A DNA stretch of 64,000 nt from Pseudomonas parafulva NBRC 16636 = DSM 17004 (GCF_000730645.1 NZ_BBIU01000005.1:248001-312000), one strand, 5' to 3'. Positions 16,726-24,909 are shown, counted from the stretch's first letter. Translations and numbers: made by a program. The notes: generated from the letters alone by a model not told the origin.

Positions 16726-17648
16726 TGGGTGTATTAAATCGCAGGTCAAGAGTTTTCAAGGCGTGGGACTCATCAAGTGCAGTGCGCTCGAAAGCGTACT
16801 GCTATGAGCTAACGCCAGACGATTTTTCCATCAATGACCCCGAAATGTGGTTCCCATCTCTGCTTGGTCCTGCATTGAGCCATCCAGCTGTATGTGCCTT
16901 GCCGGTTGAGAATAGGAAAATTCTCCATATTCACTATCTATTGTATTTCATGGATTACACGGCTCAACTTGAGATGGGTCAGGTGAATGAGGCTGTTCAG
17001 TGTATGTCAGTCGGTGGGCTTAGTGAGTATTTTAGTGCGGAGGACCGTAGAATGGGAATCCAACTGTATGTGGATGAAGGCTATCACGCGCTCTTTTCAC
17101 TTCATTTGGCAGATCAATTGGCGACTCACTATGCCCTTGATAGGGTGAGTTCTTCTCGAATCTTAAATATGCATAGCCTTATCTCAAGCAGTGCAGAGGT
17201 CTACAAAGAGCTAACCCGATTCTGTATAGCGTTCGTTTCAGAAACTGTCATTGTTCGCGAGTTGCTTGAGCTGACACGTGATGACCTCGTCAGGCCTGTG
17301 GCAAATATGTTTATGGATCACCTGCATGATGAAGGGCGTCACTCAATATATTTTATTGAGTGTTTTCCCATTCTTTGGCGCCAGCTCGGGGCGGGTGAGC
17401 GTGATCACGTGGTTGAAACTTTAATTAAGGTGCTGGCGGTATTCAGTCGGCCCGATGCGCGTTTCGTGAATTCGCTTTTCGCCTCGCACCCCACTGTGGC
17501 GTCTCACGTGCTTCCCGACCTCAAGCGGGGCTGGGTGGAAAGAATGAGGTCTCTGTCTGCTTCAACAATTCAAGCAATTAGCCGGACGGATATGTTGCGT
17601 AATACACATTATCACCAATTGTTCAAGTCCGCAGGCTTACTTTCGTGA
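16722..17648 (+). CDS. AurF-like diiron oxygenase
   Basis: A 308-residue helical protein. Candidate metal ligands follow the AurF (p-aminobenzoate N-oxygenase) pattern: Glu84, Glu119 with His122 (VDEGYH), Glu174 (FVSETV), then His200, Glu204 and His207 (DHLHDEGRH). The spacings Glu84-Glu119 (35), Glu-x2-His and His-x3-Glu-x2-His equal those of AurF. AurF relatives N-oxygenate amines or hydroxylate or cleave C-H/C-C bonds. In this operon the substrate is presumably the modified peptide, perhaps the amine of its C-terminal Lys (inference). It overlaps the upstream gene by four bases and the downstream exporter gene by four (GTGA). Confidence 0.78.
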   Translation: MMGVLNRRSRVFKAWDSSSAVRSKAYCYELTPDDFSINDPEMWFPSLLGPALSHPAVCALPVENRKILHIHYLLYFMDYTAQLEMGQVNEAVQCMSVGGLSEYFSAEDRRMGIQLYVDEGYHALFSLHLADQLATHYALDRVSSSRILNMHSLISSSAEVYKELTRFCIAFVSETVIVRELLELTRDDLVRPVANMFMDHLHDEGRHSIYFIECFPILWRQLGAGERDHVVETLIKVLAVFSRPDARFVNSLFASHPTVASHVLPDLKRGWVERMRSLSASTIQAISRTDMLRNTHYHQLFKSAGLLS

Positions 17649-18922
17649 AGGGCGTGTATCAACCTGTGATGCGTATCCATTTGCTCGCTCTGTTATTGTT
17701 GATGACCTTGATGGGTGTGTTCCCAATAGATGTAATTCTGCCCTCTTTTCCATCGCTCGCGGACAGGTTTGACGTTGATGTGAGTCACATAGCGTACTCA
17801 GCGAGTGGTTTTGCTCTCGTGGTCGCGCTGTCACAACTATTGATAGGGCCACTCTCCGACAGGATCGGTCGTAAGCGGCTACTCATGGCTGGACTGACAT
17901 TAGCCACACTAGGCGCTGTCGGTTGCATGCTTGCGAACCGCTATACGGATTTCATGTTCTTTCGGTTCGTTCAGGGGCTGGGGTGTGGTAGTTTTGTGCT
18001 GAGCCAGGCACTTGTGCAAGACCTGTATGACGGGCGGCAATTAAACGCGGTACGTATCATGCTGACGACTGCAAGTGGGGTGTTCATCTGCTTATCCCCA
18101 GTGGCTGGCGTTATGTTGGAGACGTCGTTTGGGTGGCAGTCCAGTTTTTTTGTTTTTATAATGCTTAATCTAGTTGCATTTGTACTGATTATATTCATCC
18201 CGCCCGAACATACGGTGGCAGGTAGTCGCGACCCCATCCTTCATGTGTACAGGAAGATGTTGTTAGACAGGGCCTACATGTCTTTGTCCCTGTTATCAGC
18301 CGTCGCCTTTGCTTGCCATTTTTCATTCGTTATCGCAGCCCCCATTTTACTCATGGGGACACTGGAGCTCTCCGCACATGAATTTTCTTTAGTGTTCATG
18401 TGCTATGGGCTGTCGTACGTATTGGGGGGCGTGATCGCTGGCTGGTTTAATCGTATGGTCAACCCATTGTTCCAGGTTGGATTAGGGTTGCTGCTGGTGG
18501 GGTTTGCCAGTTGTTTGCTCCTGCTTTGGCAGATGACAGAAGGAGTGACCTTGGTGGGGCTGATGGTTCCGATGATCGTTTGTACAGCGGGTACGACACT
18601 GGTACGGCCTGCCGCTACCACTCAGGCGTTGTCACGGCACCCCCGTCACGCCGGGGCGGCGTCGGCACTGAACACTACTCTCATGTTTGCGGTCGGTGGA
18701 CTCGCAAGCACACTAATGGCAGCCATGAAGACGGTGACGCCGATGAACCTTGGTTTCATGTTTCTTGCTTTCTGTATGCTTGGATGGCTGTTGCTTCAGG
18801 TGCTCAAGCTCTGCCAGCCTACAGCGGTTGACCACCGCACCCAGCGATGCACTTCTGGCCGCCGCCAATCACGTGGTAACCACAACTCCCTCACAACACC
18901 GCCGAGAACACCGAAGCCGTAA
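17645..18922 (+). CDS. Bcr/CflA-type MFS exporter
   Basis: A 425-residue, 12-helix major facilitator. MFS motif A is [13 protein letters not shown] (about residues 75-87), and the first helix contains [13 protein letters not shown], the Bcr/CflA drug:H+ antiporter hallmark. The start is GTG at 17645 overlapping the previous TGA, or ATG at 17669. It probably exports the product of the operon and gives self-protection. The last 30 or so residues ([20 protein letters not shown] and onward) are hydrophilic and not MFS-like. They come from reading into the 3' end of the convergent glutaminase gene, with a 32-base overlap, suggesting that the native stop was lost at the insertion junction. Confidence 0.87.
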   Translation: MKGVYQPVMRIHLLALLLLMTLMGVFPIDVILPSFPSLADRFDVDVSHIAYSASGFALVVALSQLLIGPLSDRIGRKRLLMAGLTLATLGAVGCMLANRYTDFMFFRFVQGLGCGSFVLSQALVQDLYDGRQLNAVRIMLTTASGVFICLSPVAGVMLETSFGWQSSFFVFIMLNLVAFVLIIFIPPEHTVAGSRDPILHVYRKMLLDRAYMSLSLLSAVAFACHFSFVIAAPILLMGTLELSAHEFSLVFMCYGLSYVLGGVIAGWFNRMVNPLFQVGLGLLLVGFASCLLLLWQMTEGVTLVGLMVPMIVCTAGTTLVRPAATTQALSRHPRHAGAASALNTTLMFAVGGLASTLMAAMKTVTPMNLGFMFLAFCMLGWLLLQVLKLCQPTAVDHRTQRCTSGRRQSRGNHNSLTTPPRTPKP

Positions 18923-19811
18923 TCCGCTCACTCAACAATTCCAACGCCCGAATCCCCGCCAGCGAGTTCCCCGAGGCATTCAACGCCGGCGACCACACGC
19001 AGATGCTGTAACGCCCCGGCACCACCGCGACAATACCGCCGCCCACGCCACTCTTGCCGGGCAGGCCGACGCGGTAGGCAAAGTTGCCGGCCTCGTCGTA
19101 CAGGCCGCTGGTGGCCATGATCGCGTTTACCTGCTGGGCCTGGCGGGGGGTGAGGATGTGTTCGCCGCTGTGTGGGCAGTAGCCGCTGTTGGCCAGGAAG
19201 GCGAAGCCGCGGGCGACGTCTGCGCAGTTCATGGACAGCGCGCAGTGGTGGAAGTAGCTGCCCAGTACGGCGTCCACGTCGTTGTGGAAGTTGCCGAAGG
19301 CTGTCATCAGCCAGGCCATGGCCGCGTTGCGGGCGCGGTGCTGGTATTCGGATTCGGCGACCACGGCGTCGCTGACGATGCGGGGGTTGCCTGCCAGGCG
19401 GCGGACGAAGTCGCGCATCGACAGGGCGGGTGTGGCGAAGCGTGACTGGTTGATGTCGCAGATCACCAGGGCGCCGGCATTGATGAAAGGGTTGCGCGGG
19501 CGGCCTTTCTCCACCTCCAGCTGTACCAGCGAGTTGAACGCCTGGCCGGAGGGCTCGTAGCCCAGGCGGGACCAGATGTCTTCACCGCTGTGGTTGATCG
19601 CCTGGACCAGGCTGAACACCTTGGAAATGCTCTGGATGGAGAACGGCGTATGTGCGTCGCCAGCGCAGTGCAGCTGGCCGTCGAGGCTGTGCACGGCGAT
19701 GCCCAACTGGTTGGGGTCGACCTGGGCGAGGGCGGGGATGTATTGCGCAACCTGACCTTGGCTTAGCAGGGGGCGGACCTGGTCTAGGATCTCTTGCAGC
19801 ATGTCTTGCAT
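18891..19811 (-). CDS. glsA: Glutaminase A
   Basis: A beta-lactamase-fold glutaminase that hydrolyses glutamine to glutamate and ammonia in the cytosol. From the ATG at 19811 ([20 protein letters not shown] eight bases upstream) it is 306 residues, the usual family length; an upstream start at 19868 adds 19 non-conserved residues. Signatures are [13 protein letters not shown] (Ser and Lys of the S-x-x-K motif, about residues 57-69), [10 protein letters not shown] (about 107-116) and the C-terminal [14 protein letters not shown]. Its 3' end is overlapped by the exporter gene on the other strand. Confidence 0.95.
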   Translation of the reverse strand: MQDMLQEILDQVRPLLSQGQVAQYIPALAQVDPNQLGIAVHSLDGQLHCAGDAHTPFSIQSISKVFSLVQAINHSGEDIWSRLGYEPSGQAFNSLVQLEVEKGRPRNPFINAGALVICDINQSRFATPALSMRDFVRRLAGNPRIVSDAVVAESEYQHRARNAAMAWLMTAFGNFHNDVDAVLGSYFHHCALSMNCADVARGFAFLANSGYCPHSGEHILTPRQAQQVNAIMATSGLYDEAGNFAYRVGLPGKSGVGGGIVAVVPGRYSICVWSPALNASGNSLAGIRALELLSERITASVFSAVL

Positions 19812-19889
19812 CGCAACGGCCTTGGGGACGAAGGTGGAGTAGTCACAGACGACGCTCCACGGCGGCAAGGCACGTACCGGGTGTGTGGA

Positions 19890-20402
19890 TCAGGCCCAGA
19901 GGCCCAGCACCACCAGCGCTGCCACACCCAGCCCAACGGCCACTGAACAACCCCCTAAAGACAATGCGGCTTTGCCTTGGCGGTACCAGCCGTCATGCCC
20001 CAGTTGCCGTGCCGGTGCCAGCAGGCTCCGCCAGCGCATTTCGGTATCGTGGAATGCTTGCAGGTTGGCGGGGTGTGCATCGAGCCAGCGGCGGAAGTCG
20101 ATGCGTTCGCAGGCGGATACGTCTGGGCTTTGCAAGCGTACGTACCATTGGCCGGCAACGCTCGCCAACACGTCACGGCGCGGCAGGCCGGCGTGCAGGG
20201 CTTGGGCCATGTGGCGCTCAATGCTGCGCACGGGCAGGTCGAGGCGGGCGGCGATACGGGTGAAGTCGAGCTGGTCCAGGCGGCTGAGCAAAAACACCTG
20301 TTGTACCCGCCGGGGCAGCCGCTTCAATGCGTGCAATAGCGCAGTGTCGCCATCGGCGGTGCTGGGGGTTGGGGCCTCAAGGCGCAGCAGCAGGCGGGTC
20401 AT
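19890..20402 (-). CDS. Sigma-70 region 4-like / DUF4880 fusion with C-terminal membrane segment
   Basis: A 170-residue protein from ATG 20402, which follows AAGGAG by six bases. Residues about 15-72 look like sigma-70 region 4 of ECF factors (RLPRRVQQVFLLSRLDQLDF then TRIAARLDLPVRSIERHMAQ). Residues about 80-130 match the N-terminal DUF4880 domain of FecR anti-sigma proteins (WYVRLQSPDVSACERIDFRR; RWLDAHPANLQAFHDTEMRW). The end is a hydrophobic helix (SVAVGLGVAALVVLGLWA). Sigma region 2 and the FecR periplasmic domain are both absent, so it looks like a fused, shortened FecI/FecR pair. The adjacent iron-regulated PrrF gene hints at an iron-related role, but the function is unknown. Confidence 0.72.
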   Translation of the reverse strand: MTRLLLRLEAPTPSTADGDTALLHALKRLPRRVQQVFLLSRLDQLDFTRIAARLDLPVRSIERHMAQALHAGLPRRDVLASVAGQWYVRLQSPDVSACERIDFRRWLDAHPANLQAFHDTEMRWRSLLAPARQLGHDGWYRQGKAALSLGGCSVAVGLGVAALVVLGLWA

Positions 20403-20470
20403 GGACAGCTCCTTGCTGATAAGGGGAGGGGCGTGATGTCTTCCGTGATGGGAATGAGCGTAGGTGAAAC

Positions 20471-20483
20471 GAGATTGATTCTC
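20471..20483. promoter_or_regulatory. Palindromic sequence upstream of the sigma/DUF4880 gene, weak Fur-like site
   Basis: GAGATTGATTCTC has inverted ends (GAGA/TCTC) and resembles the core of degenerate Fur boxes. It lies about 70 bases before the start at 20402. Weak evidence. The remainder of 20403-20580 shows no gene. Confidence 0.3.
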
Positions 20484-20580
20484 AAGTGCTGATTCAGCAA
20501 AGTTTTGTAATGAGCGTTCACGCTCTGACACACCTTTGCTATCATCCGCGCCATCACGATCTTCATTAGCCTGAAGAGCC

Positions 20581-20609
20581 AAAAAAAAGACCCGGCAAAA
20601 AGCCGGGTC
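20581..20609 (-). terminator. Rho-independent terminator of PrrF
   Basis: Stem GACCCGGC (20602-20609 on the complementary strand) / GCCGGGTC (20589-20596) with a five-base loop and an eight-T tail (20581-20588) on the minus strand. Confidence 0.9.
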
Positions 20610-20692
20610 AAAAACCGTGATTAGCCTGATGAAGAGATAATCTGAGAGCGACCTAAGCTCCAGATTATCCAGCGGATCTCGCGATCAGCTGA
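20581..20692 (-). ncRNA. prrF: PrrF iron-responsive small RNA
   Basis: Read on the minus strand, the transcript would begin near 20692 (CTGATCGCGAGATCCGCTGG), contain CTCAGATTATCTCTTCATCA and GGCTAATCACGGTTTTTG, and end in the hairpin GACCCGGC-TTTTT-GCCGGGTC followed by eight T. These segments match my memory of Pseudomonas PrrF1/PrrF2. PrrF is made when iron is scarce and represses mRNAs of iron-containing proteins such as SodB and TCA enzymes by base pairing with Hfq. A near-perfect promoter and a Fur box lie immediately upstream. Only one copy is seen here, unlike the tandem pair of P. aeruginosa. Confidence 0.92.
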
Positions 20693-20697
20693 GTGCA

Positions 20698-20726
20698 ATA
20701 ATAATCGTTATCATTTGCCAGTCAAA
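20698..20726 (-). promoter_or_regulatory. PrrF promoter overlapped by a Fur box
   Basis: On the minus strand, -35 TTTGAC (20721-20726), a 17-base spacer and -10 TATTAT (20698-20703) point to a start at about 20691. The stretch 20700-20718 (GCAAATGATAACGATTATT on the minus strand) matches the 19-base Fur consensus at about 15 positions and would block the promoter when iron is plentiful. Confidence 0.85.
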
Positions 20727-20825
20727 TGATTTTTTGTTCATCCGGTAAAAAAAATCACCGGAGCGCTTCCTTGTCCCGGCAATCGGGGCCATTGCCGTGA
20801 CGCGGCCACCACGTTTCCCTTCCTG

Positions 20826-21137
20826 CTACCCGTCTGTTTCCAGCCCGCGCCTGTGCTCCAGCAGTGCGCGCGCCATGTCCATCATATGCATCAACGCAAA
20901 CGTGAGCTCCCGCTGGCTGCCATGCTGGTGCGTGGCCGTTTCCTGGGCGGTTGCGGCGGCGCATCGCAGCAGAGCGATGGCGTGCTCCTGGGCCTGCTCG
21001 CTGGTAACGCCTTCATGCAGCGTCCAGATTTTGTTCTCCAGCGTGGGGCGTGGAGGGTTGGGGTTCAGGTAGTAATCGAGGGCGCGGCGGGCTGCTTCGC
21101 TGTCGAGATCTGTTTCGTCGTTTTTCGATGGTTTCAT
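20826..21137 (-). CDS. DUF6124-family small protein
   Basis: A 103-residue, largely helical soluble protein beginning MKPSKNDETDLDSEAARRAL, with a central NPPRPTLENKIWTLHEGV region and a C-terminal helix LTFALMHMMDMARALLEHR. The layout (charged start, 'RALDYYL', then alanine-rich helices and a final helix) fits the DUF6124/DUF3077-type proteins common in Pseudomonas, whose function is unknown. It is divergent from the S24-like repressor at 21259 and shares an operator-bearing intergenic region with it, so it is a likely target of that repressor. A TCCGGT/ACCGGA hairpin at 20741-20762 lies downstream. Confidence 0.68.
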   Translation of the reverse strand: MKPSKNDETDLDSEAARRALDYYLNPNPPRPTLENKIWTLHEGVTSEQAQEHAIALLRCAAATAQETATHQHGSQRELTFALMHMMDMARALLEHRRGLETDG

Positions 21138-21183
21138 CCTGATACCTGCTAGGGCCAGTAGTGAAAGGGGTCAGCTCGATACT

Positions 21184-21232
21184 AATACCTAGAGTATTTT
21201 TGTGCTTTAACATAAATAATACTGAATGTTTA
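21184..21232. promoter_or_regulatory. Two candidate repressor operators in the divergent promoter region
   Basis: AATAC-CTAGA-GTATT (21184-21198) is a perfect inverted repeat. AATAC-TGAAT-GTTTA (21218-21232) is a diverged second copy 34 bases further. They lie between the DUF6124 gene and the XRE/S24 repressor gene, as expected for autoregulation. Confidence 0.5.
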
Positions 21233-21258
21233 TTGAGCGGTAGAAGGCAGTCCGTATC

Positions 21259-21933
21259 GTGCCAGCGATGAATATGGATAAATGGATTGCCCTCGTCCGT
21301 GATCGGATGGAGGAGCTAGGGCTCACCCAGGAACAGCTCGCTGAGCGAGTGGGTGTCTCACAAGGTAGCGTCGGGCATTGGGTCAACAAGCGACGTCAGC
21401 CGAAAATCGAATCGATGAACCGCACATTCGTCGAGATCGGCATGCCTCATTACAACGTAAGCCTGCAATTGCGCATTCAGGGGCAGGTTGGTGAGGAGCG
21501 GGGCGTTTACCAGGTCAAAGACAGCGATGATCAGCTGGACCTGATGCAATACATTGTGTGCTTCCGCTATCCCGTGCTGACTTGGAGCCAGTTGGAAGTA
21601 CCACCTGACGATGAGCCTCGCGTGTTTGAACAGACCGACTACATGGCACAGGGCAAAGCGTTCTGGCTGACGGTAGAGAATGACGCCATGAGCGCCAGCA
21701 CCGGGCGCAGCGTCCCTCAGGGTATGCGGATGCTGGTGGATCCCGGTGTGGAAATTGAGGCGGGCCGTTTGGTCATCGCGCGGCAGCCGGGCAAGCCCGC
21801 TATTTTCCGCGAGCTGGCCGACGAGGGTGGTCAACGTTACCTCAAGGCACTTAACAGCAATTATCCAACGCTGTTATGCGAGGACGGCTGCGAATTCCTG
21901 GGTGTGGTGGTGCGTGTGCACGGGTCGTTTTGA
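21259..21933 (+). CDS. XRE/S24-like repressor lacking the catalytic serine
   Basis: A 224-residue phage-repressor-type protein. Residues about 5-65 form a helix-turn-helix (MEELGLTQEQLAERVGVSQG then SVGHWVNKRRQPKIESMNR). Residues about 130-222 form a LexA/CI S24-like domain (FWLTVENDAMSAS; EAGRLVIARQPGKPAIFREL; YLKALNSNYPTLLCEDGCEF). The usual catalytic Ser of the DSM motif is Ala here (NDAM), and the normal Lys position reads Phe-Arg, so RecA-stimulated self-cleavage is unlikely. The start is GTG 21259 (GAAGG 11 bases upstream); ATG 21268 or 21274 are possible. It probably represses itself and the divergent DUF6124 gene. Confidence 0.8.
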   Translation: MPAMNMDKWIALVRDRMEELGLTQEQLAERVGVSQGSVGHWVNKRRQPKIESMNRTFVEIGMPHYNVSLQLRIQGQVGEERGVYQVKDSDDQLDLMQYIVCFRYPVLTWSQLEVPPDDEPRVFEQTDYMAQGKAFWLTVENDAMSASTGRSVPQGMRMLVDPGVEIEAGRLVIARQPGKPAIFRELADEGGQRYLKALNSNYPTLLCEDGCEFLGVVVRVHGSF

Positions 21934-21976
21934 CGGGCGCGCAGTGAGCTGATTCAACAAGCTGGCTACGCTCCCT

Positions 21977-22036
21977 GGCTTTGCAGGGGATGGCACGGGC
22001 TGCGCCCGTGTTCGCGGGCAAGCCCGCTCCCACAGG
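21977..22036 (+). repeat. REP-containing intergenic repeat
   Basis: CACGGGC-TGC-GCCCGTG hairpin (21994-22010) followed by TTCGCGGGCAAGCCCGCTCC (22011-22030), the P. putida-type REP. The whole unit is an inverted diverged copy of 5809-5867. It lies between the repressor gene and the 3' end of liuD. Confidence 0.8.
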
Positions 22037-22135
22037 TGCTACGCCGATTTGCAGATTGTGTGCAAGGGGGGCCAAGGACGCCCGCTCATTCATCACGTCA
22101 AGTGCAGCTCTGTGAGAAACCGGGCTCCACTCACC

Positions 22136-24097
22136 CTACGTGCCACTACCCTCCAGATCCACCAGCACCGCCCCCTCACTCACCATCTCGCCTTCCTCAC
22201 AGAACAACGCCTTCACCGTGCCGTCATGGGGCGCGCGAATGCTGTGTTCCATCTTCATGGCCTCCAGCACCACCAGCGCGGTACCTGCCGTGACCTGCTG
22301 GCCGGGGGTGACCAGTACGCGCACGATATTGCCGTTCATGGGCGCGCCCAGCCCACCCTGGTGGCCGTGGCTGGCCTCGGCTTCGGCAATGGCGTCGAAG
22401 GCCGACACGGTATGCACCTCGCCCGCCCACCGCAGGTACAGCGTGTTGCCGCGGCGGATAGCCAGGTGCTGGCGACGCACCCCCGCCTGGTCATGCACCA
22501 ATTGGTCCCCCTGCAACTGCCATGCAGACGGCGCGCTGTGCTGCACCGTTACGGCCTGGCGCTGGCCGCCGCTGCACAAGTGCAGGGTGCTGCAAGGCGG
22601 CAGGCCCAGGCGCAGGCCGCTGCGTTCGGCCCAAGGGGAATGGCTGTGGTCCTCCCGAACCCGGGCGGCATCGCTCAGCAACCAGGCTTCAGCGGCCGCC
22701 TCCCACAGGGCCTCAGGCAACGCGGTGGCCTCAGGGAGTAGAACCTCTTGGTGCCGCCCAATGAAGCCAGTGTCCAGCTCCGCCGCAGCGAACGCGGGGT
22801 GAGCCAGGATGCGCTGCAGGAAGGCGATGTTGGTCTTGACCCCGCCAATGGCAAACTCGCCGAGCATGGCCAGCAGGCGCAAGCGGGCCTGCTCGCGGTC
22901 TTCGCCCCAGGCGATCAGCTTGCCCAGCATCGGGTCGTAGAACGGCGATACGTCATCGCCCTCGCTCACGCCGCTGTCCACGCGCCGGCCCGGACCGGGG
23001 GCGGACTCGCGGTAAAGCGCCAAGGTGCCGGTGGCAGGCAGGAAGTCGTTGGCCGGGTCTTCGGCGTACAGCCGCACCTCGATGGCATGGCCCATCAGCG
23101 GCACCTCGCTCTGGGTGATGGGCAATGGTTCACCGCACGCTACCCGAATTTGCCAGGCCACCAGGTCCAGCCCGGTGATGGCCTCGGTGACCGGGTGCTC
23201 TACTTGCAAGCGGGTGTTCATCTCCATGAAGAAGAACTCGCCACGGGCATCGAGCAGAAACTCCACGGTGCCGGCACCCACATAGCCGATGGCCTGGGCC
23301 GCGCGCACGGCCGCTTCGCCCATGGCGCGGCGCAGCTCGGCGGGCAAGCCTGGGGCGGGGGCCTCCTCAACCACCTTCTGGTGGCGTCGCTGAATGGAGC
23401 AATCACGCTCGTTGAGGTATAGGCAGTTGCCGTGCTGGTCGGCGAACACCTGAATCTCGACGTGGCGGGGTTTCAGCACGTACTTTTCCACCAGCATGCG
23501 GGCATCGCCGAACGACGACTGGGCTTCACGCTGCGCCGATGCCAAGGCGTCTGCCAGCTGGCTTTGGTCCTCTACAACCTTCATGCCCTTGCCACCGCCC
23601 CCGGCACTGGCCTTGAGCAGCACCGGGTAGCCGATGCGCTCGGCTGCGGTGCGGAAGGTGTCCAGGTCCTGGGCTTCGCCGTGGTATCCCGGCACCAGGG
23701 GCACGCCTGCGGTTTCCATCAGCGCCTTGGCGGCAGACTTGCTGCCCATGGCATCGATGGCGCTGGCCGGTGGGCCCAGGAAGATCAGCCCGGCTTCTTC
23801 GATGGCCCGGGCAAAGCCTGCGTTTTCGGACAAGAAGCCGTAGCCCGGGTGGATGGCCTGGGCGCCGCTGGCTTTTGCCGCAGCCAGCAGCTTGTCGATT
23901 TGCAGGTAACTGTCGGCGGCCTTGCTACCGCCCAGGTCAACGCTGATATCGGCCTCGCGGCTGTGGCGGGCATTGCGGTCGGTGGCGCTGTGCACCGCGA
24001 CCGTGGTCAGGCCCATGGCCTTGGCGGTGCGCATCACCCGGCAGGCGATTTCGCCACGGTTGGCGACCAGCAGGGTGGTCAAGGCTTGGCGGCTCAT
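22136..24097 (-). CDS. liuD: 3-methylcrotonyl-CoA carboxylase alpha (biotin) subunit
   Basis: A 653-residue protein with, in order, a biotin carboxylase N-domain (VANRGEIACRVMRTAKAMG), ATP-grasp (about 115-330; LLKASAGGGGKGMKVVE), the C-terminal carboxylase domain, and a biotinyl domain with the attachment lysine in EAMKMEH (near residue 613). It carboxylates biotin with ATP and bicarbonate and passes the carboxyl to 3-methylcrotonyl-CoA with LiuB, in leucine/isovalerate degradation. The start overlaps the liuC stop by four bases, so translation is coupled. It is the last liu gene here; no HMG-CoA lyase gene (liuE) follows. Confidence 0.95.
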   Translation of the reverse strand: MSRQALTTLLVANRGEIACRVMRTAKAMGLTTVAVHSATDRNARHSREADISVDLGGSKAADSYLQIDKLLAAAKASGAQAIHPGYGFLSENAGFARAIEEAGLIFLGPPASAIDAMGSKSAAKALMETAGVPLVPGYHGEAQDLDTFRTAAERIGYPVLLKASAGGGGKGMKVVEDQSQLADALASAQREAQSSFGDARMLVEKYVLKPRHVEIQVFADQHGNCLYLNERDCSIQRRHQKVVEEAPAPGLPAELRRAMGEAAVRAAQAIGYVGAGTVEFLLDARGEFFFMEMNTRLQVEHPVTEAITGLDLVAWQIRVACGEPLPITQSEVPLMGHAIEVRLYAEDPANDFLPATGTLALYRESAPGPGRRVDSGVSEGDDVSPFYDPMLGKLIAWGEDREQARLRLLAMLGEFAIGGVKTNIAFLQRILAHPAFAAAELDTGFIGRHQEVLLPEATALPEALWEAAAEAWLLSDAARVREDHSHSPWAERSGLRLGLPPCSTLHLCSGGQRQAVTVQHSAPSAWQLQGDQLVHDQAGVRRQHLAIRRGNTLYLRWAGEVHTVSAFDAIAEAEASHGHQGGLGAPMNGNIVRVLVTPGQQVTAGTALVVLEAMKMEHSIRAPHDGTVKALFCEEGEMVSEGAVLVDLEGSGT

Positions 24098-24909
24098 GGG
24101 CGCGGCTCCTTGGAGTCATGGGTGTGCCAGGCGGGGCGGCGTTTTTCCAGAAAGGCATGCAAGCCTTCCTGGCCTTCGGCGCTCACGCGAATGCGGGCGA
24201 TGGTGTTCTCACAGTATTGGCGCAGGGCAGGGGTAAGCTGGCCGGCGTCCACTTCCTGCAGCAGGTCTTTGGTAGCGCGCAGGGCCTGGGGGCTGTTCAG
24301 CAGCAGGTTGCCGGCCCAGGCCTCAGCCTGTGCATCCAGTACGTCGGCGGGGTACACCTCGGCCAACAGGCCCAGCTCCCGGGCCCTAACGCCGCTGAAG
24401 CGCTCGGCGGTGAGCGCATAGCGGCGGGTGGCACGCTCGCCCATGGCCTTGACCACGAACGGGCTGATAACGGCCGGCGCCAGGCCAATGCGCACCTCGG
24501 AAAGGCACAGCTGGGCGTCCTCAGCGCCGATTGCCATGTCGCAGCAGCTGATCAGGCCCAGGGCACCGCCAAACGCAGCACCTTGTACCACCGCCAGGGT
24601 CGGCACTTTGAGGCGTTGCAAGGCATACATCAGTTCACCCAGCTGGTGGGCGTCCTGCAGGTTGGTGTCGAAGTCCAGTTGCGCCGACTGCTGCATCCAG
24701 GCCAGGTCGGCACCGGCGCTGAAGTGCCGGCCACGGCCACGCACAAGCAAAAAACGCAGGCGGGCATCTTCGGCCAGCTGCCCAAGGGCCGCGATCAACT
24801 CCTGGATCATCAGGGCATTGAAGGCGTTGTTCTTGTCTTCGCGGCTGAGCCACAGGGTGGCGAAGCCACGGGGGTCGTGGAGCACTTCCACGGTGCTGAA
24901 TTCGCGCAT
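24094..24909 (-). CDS. liuC: 3-methylglutaconyl-CoA hydratase (crotonase family)
   Basis: A 271-residue enoyl-CoA hydratase. The oxyanion-hole segments are GRGRHFSAGADLAWMQ (about 58-73) and VVQGAAFGGALGLISCCDMA (about 107-126); the catalytic region follows at LSEVRIGLAPAVISPFVV. Position between the two methylcrotonyl-CoA carboxylase subunit genes gives the specificity: hydration of 3-methylglutaconyl-CoA to HMG-CoA. The start is four bases after the liuB stop, and the end overlaps liuD by ATGA. Confidence 0.93.
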   Translation of the reverse strand: MREFSTVEVLHDPRGFATLWLSREDKNNAFNALMIQELIAALGQLAEDARLRFLLVRGRGRHFSAGADLAWMQQSAQLDFDTNLQDAHQLGELMYALQRLKVPTLAVVQGAAFGGALGLISCCDMAIGAEDAQLCLSEVRIGLAPAVISPFVVKAMGERATRRYALTAERFSGVRARELGLLAEVYPADVLDAQAEAWAGNLLLNSPQALRATKDLLQEVDAGQLTPALRQYCENTIARIRVSAEGQEGLHAFLEKRRPAWHTHDSKEPRP

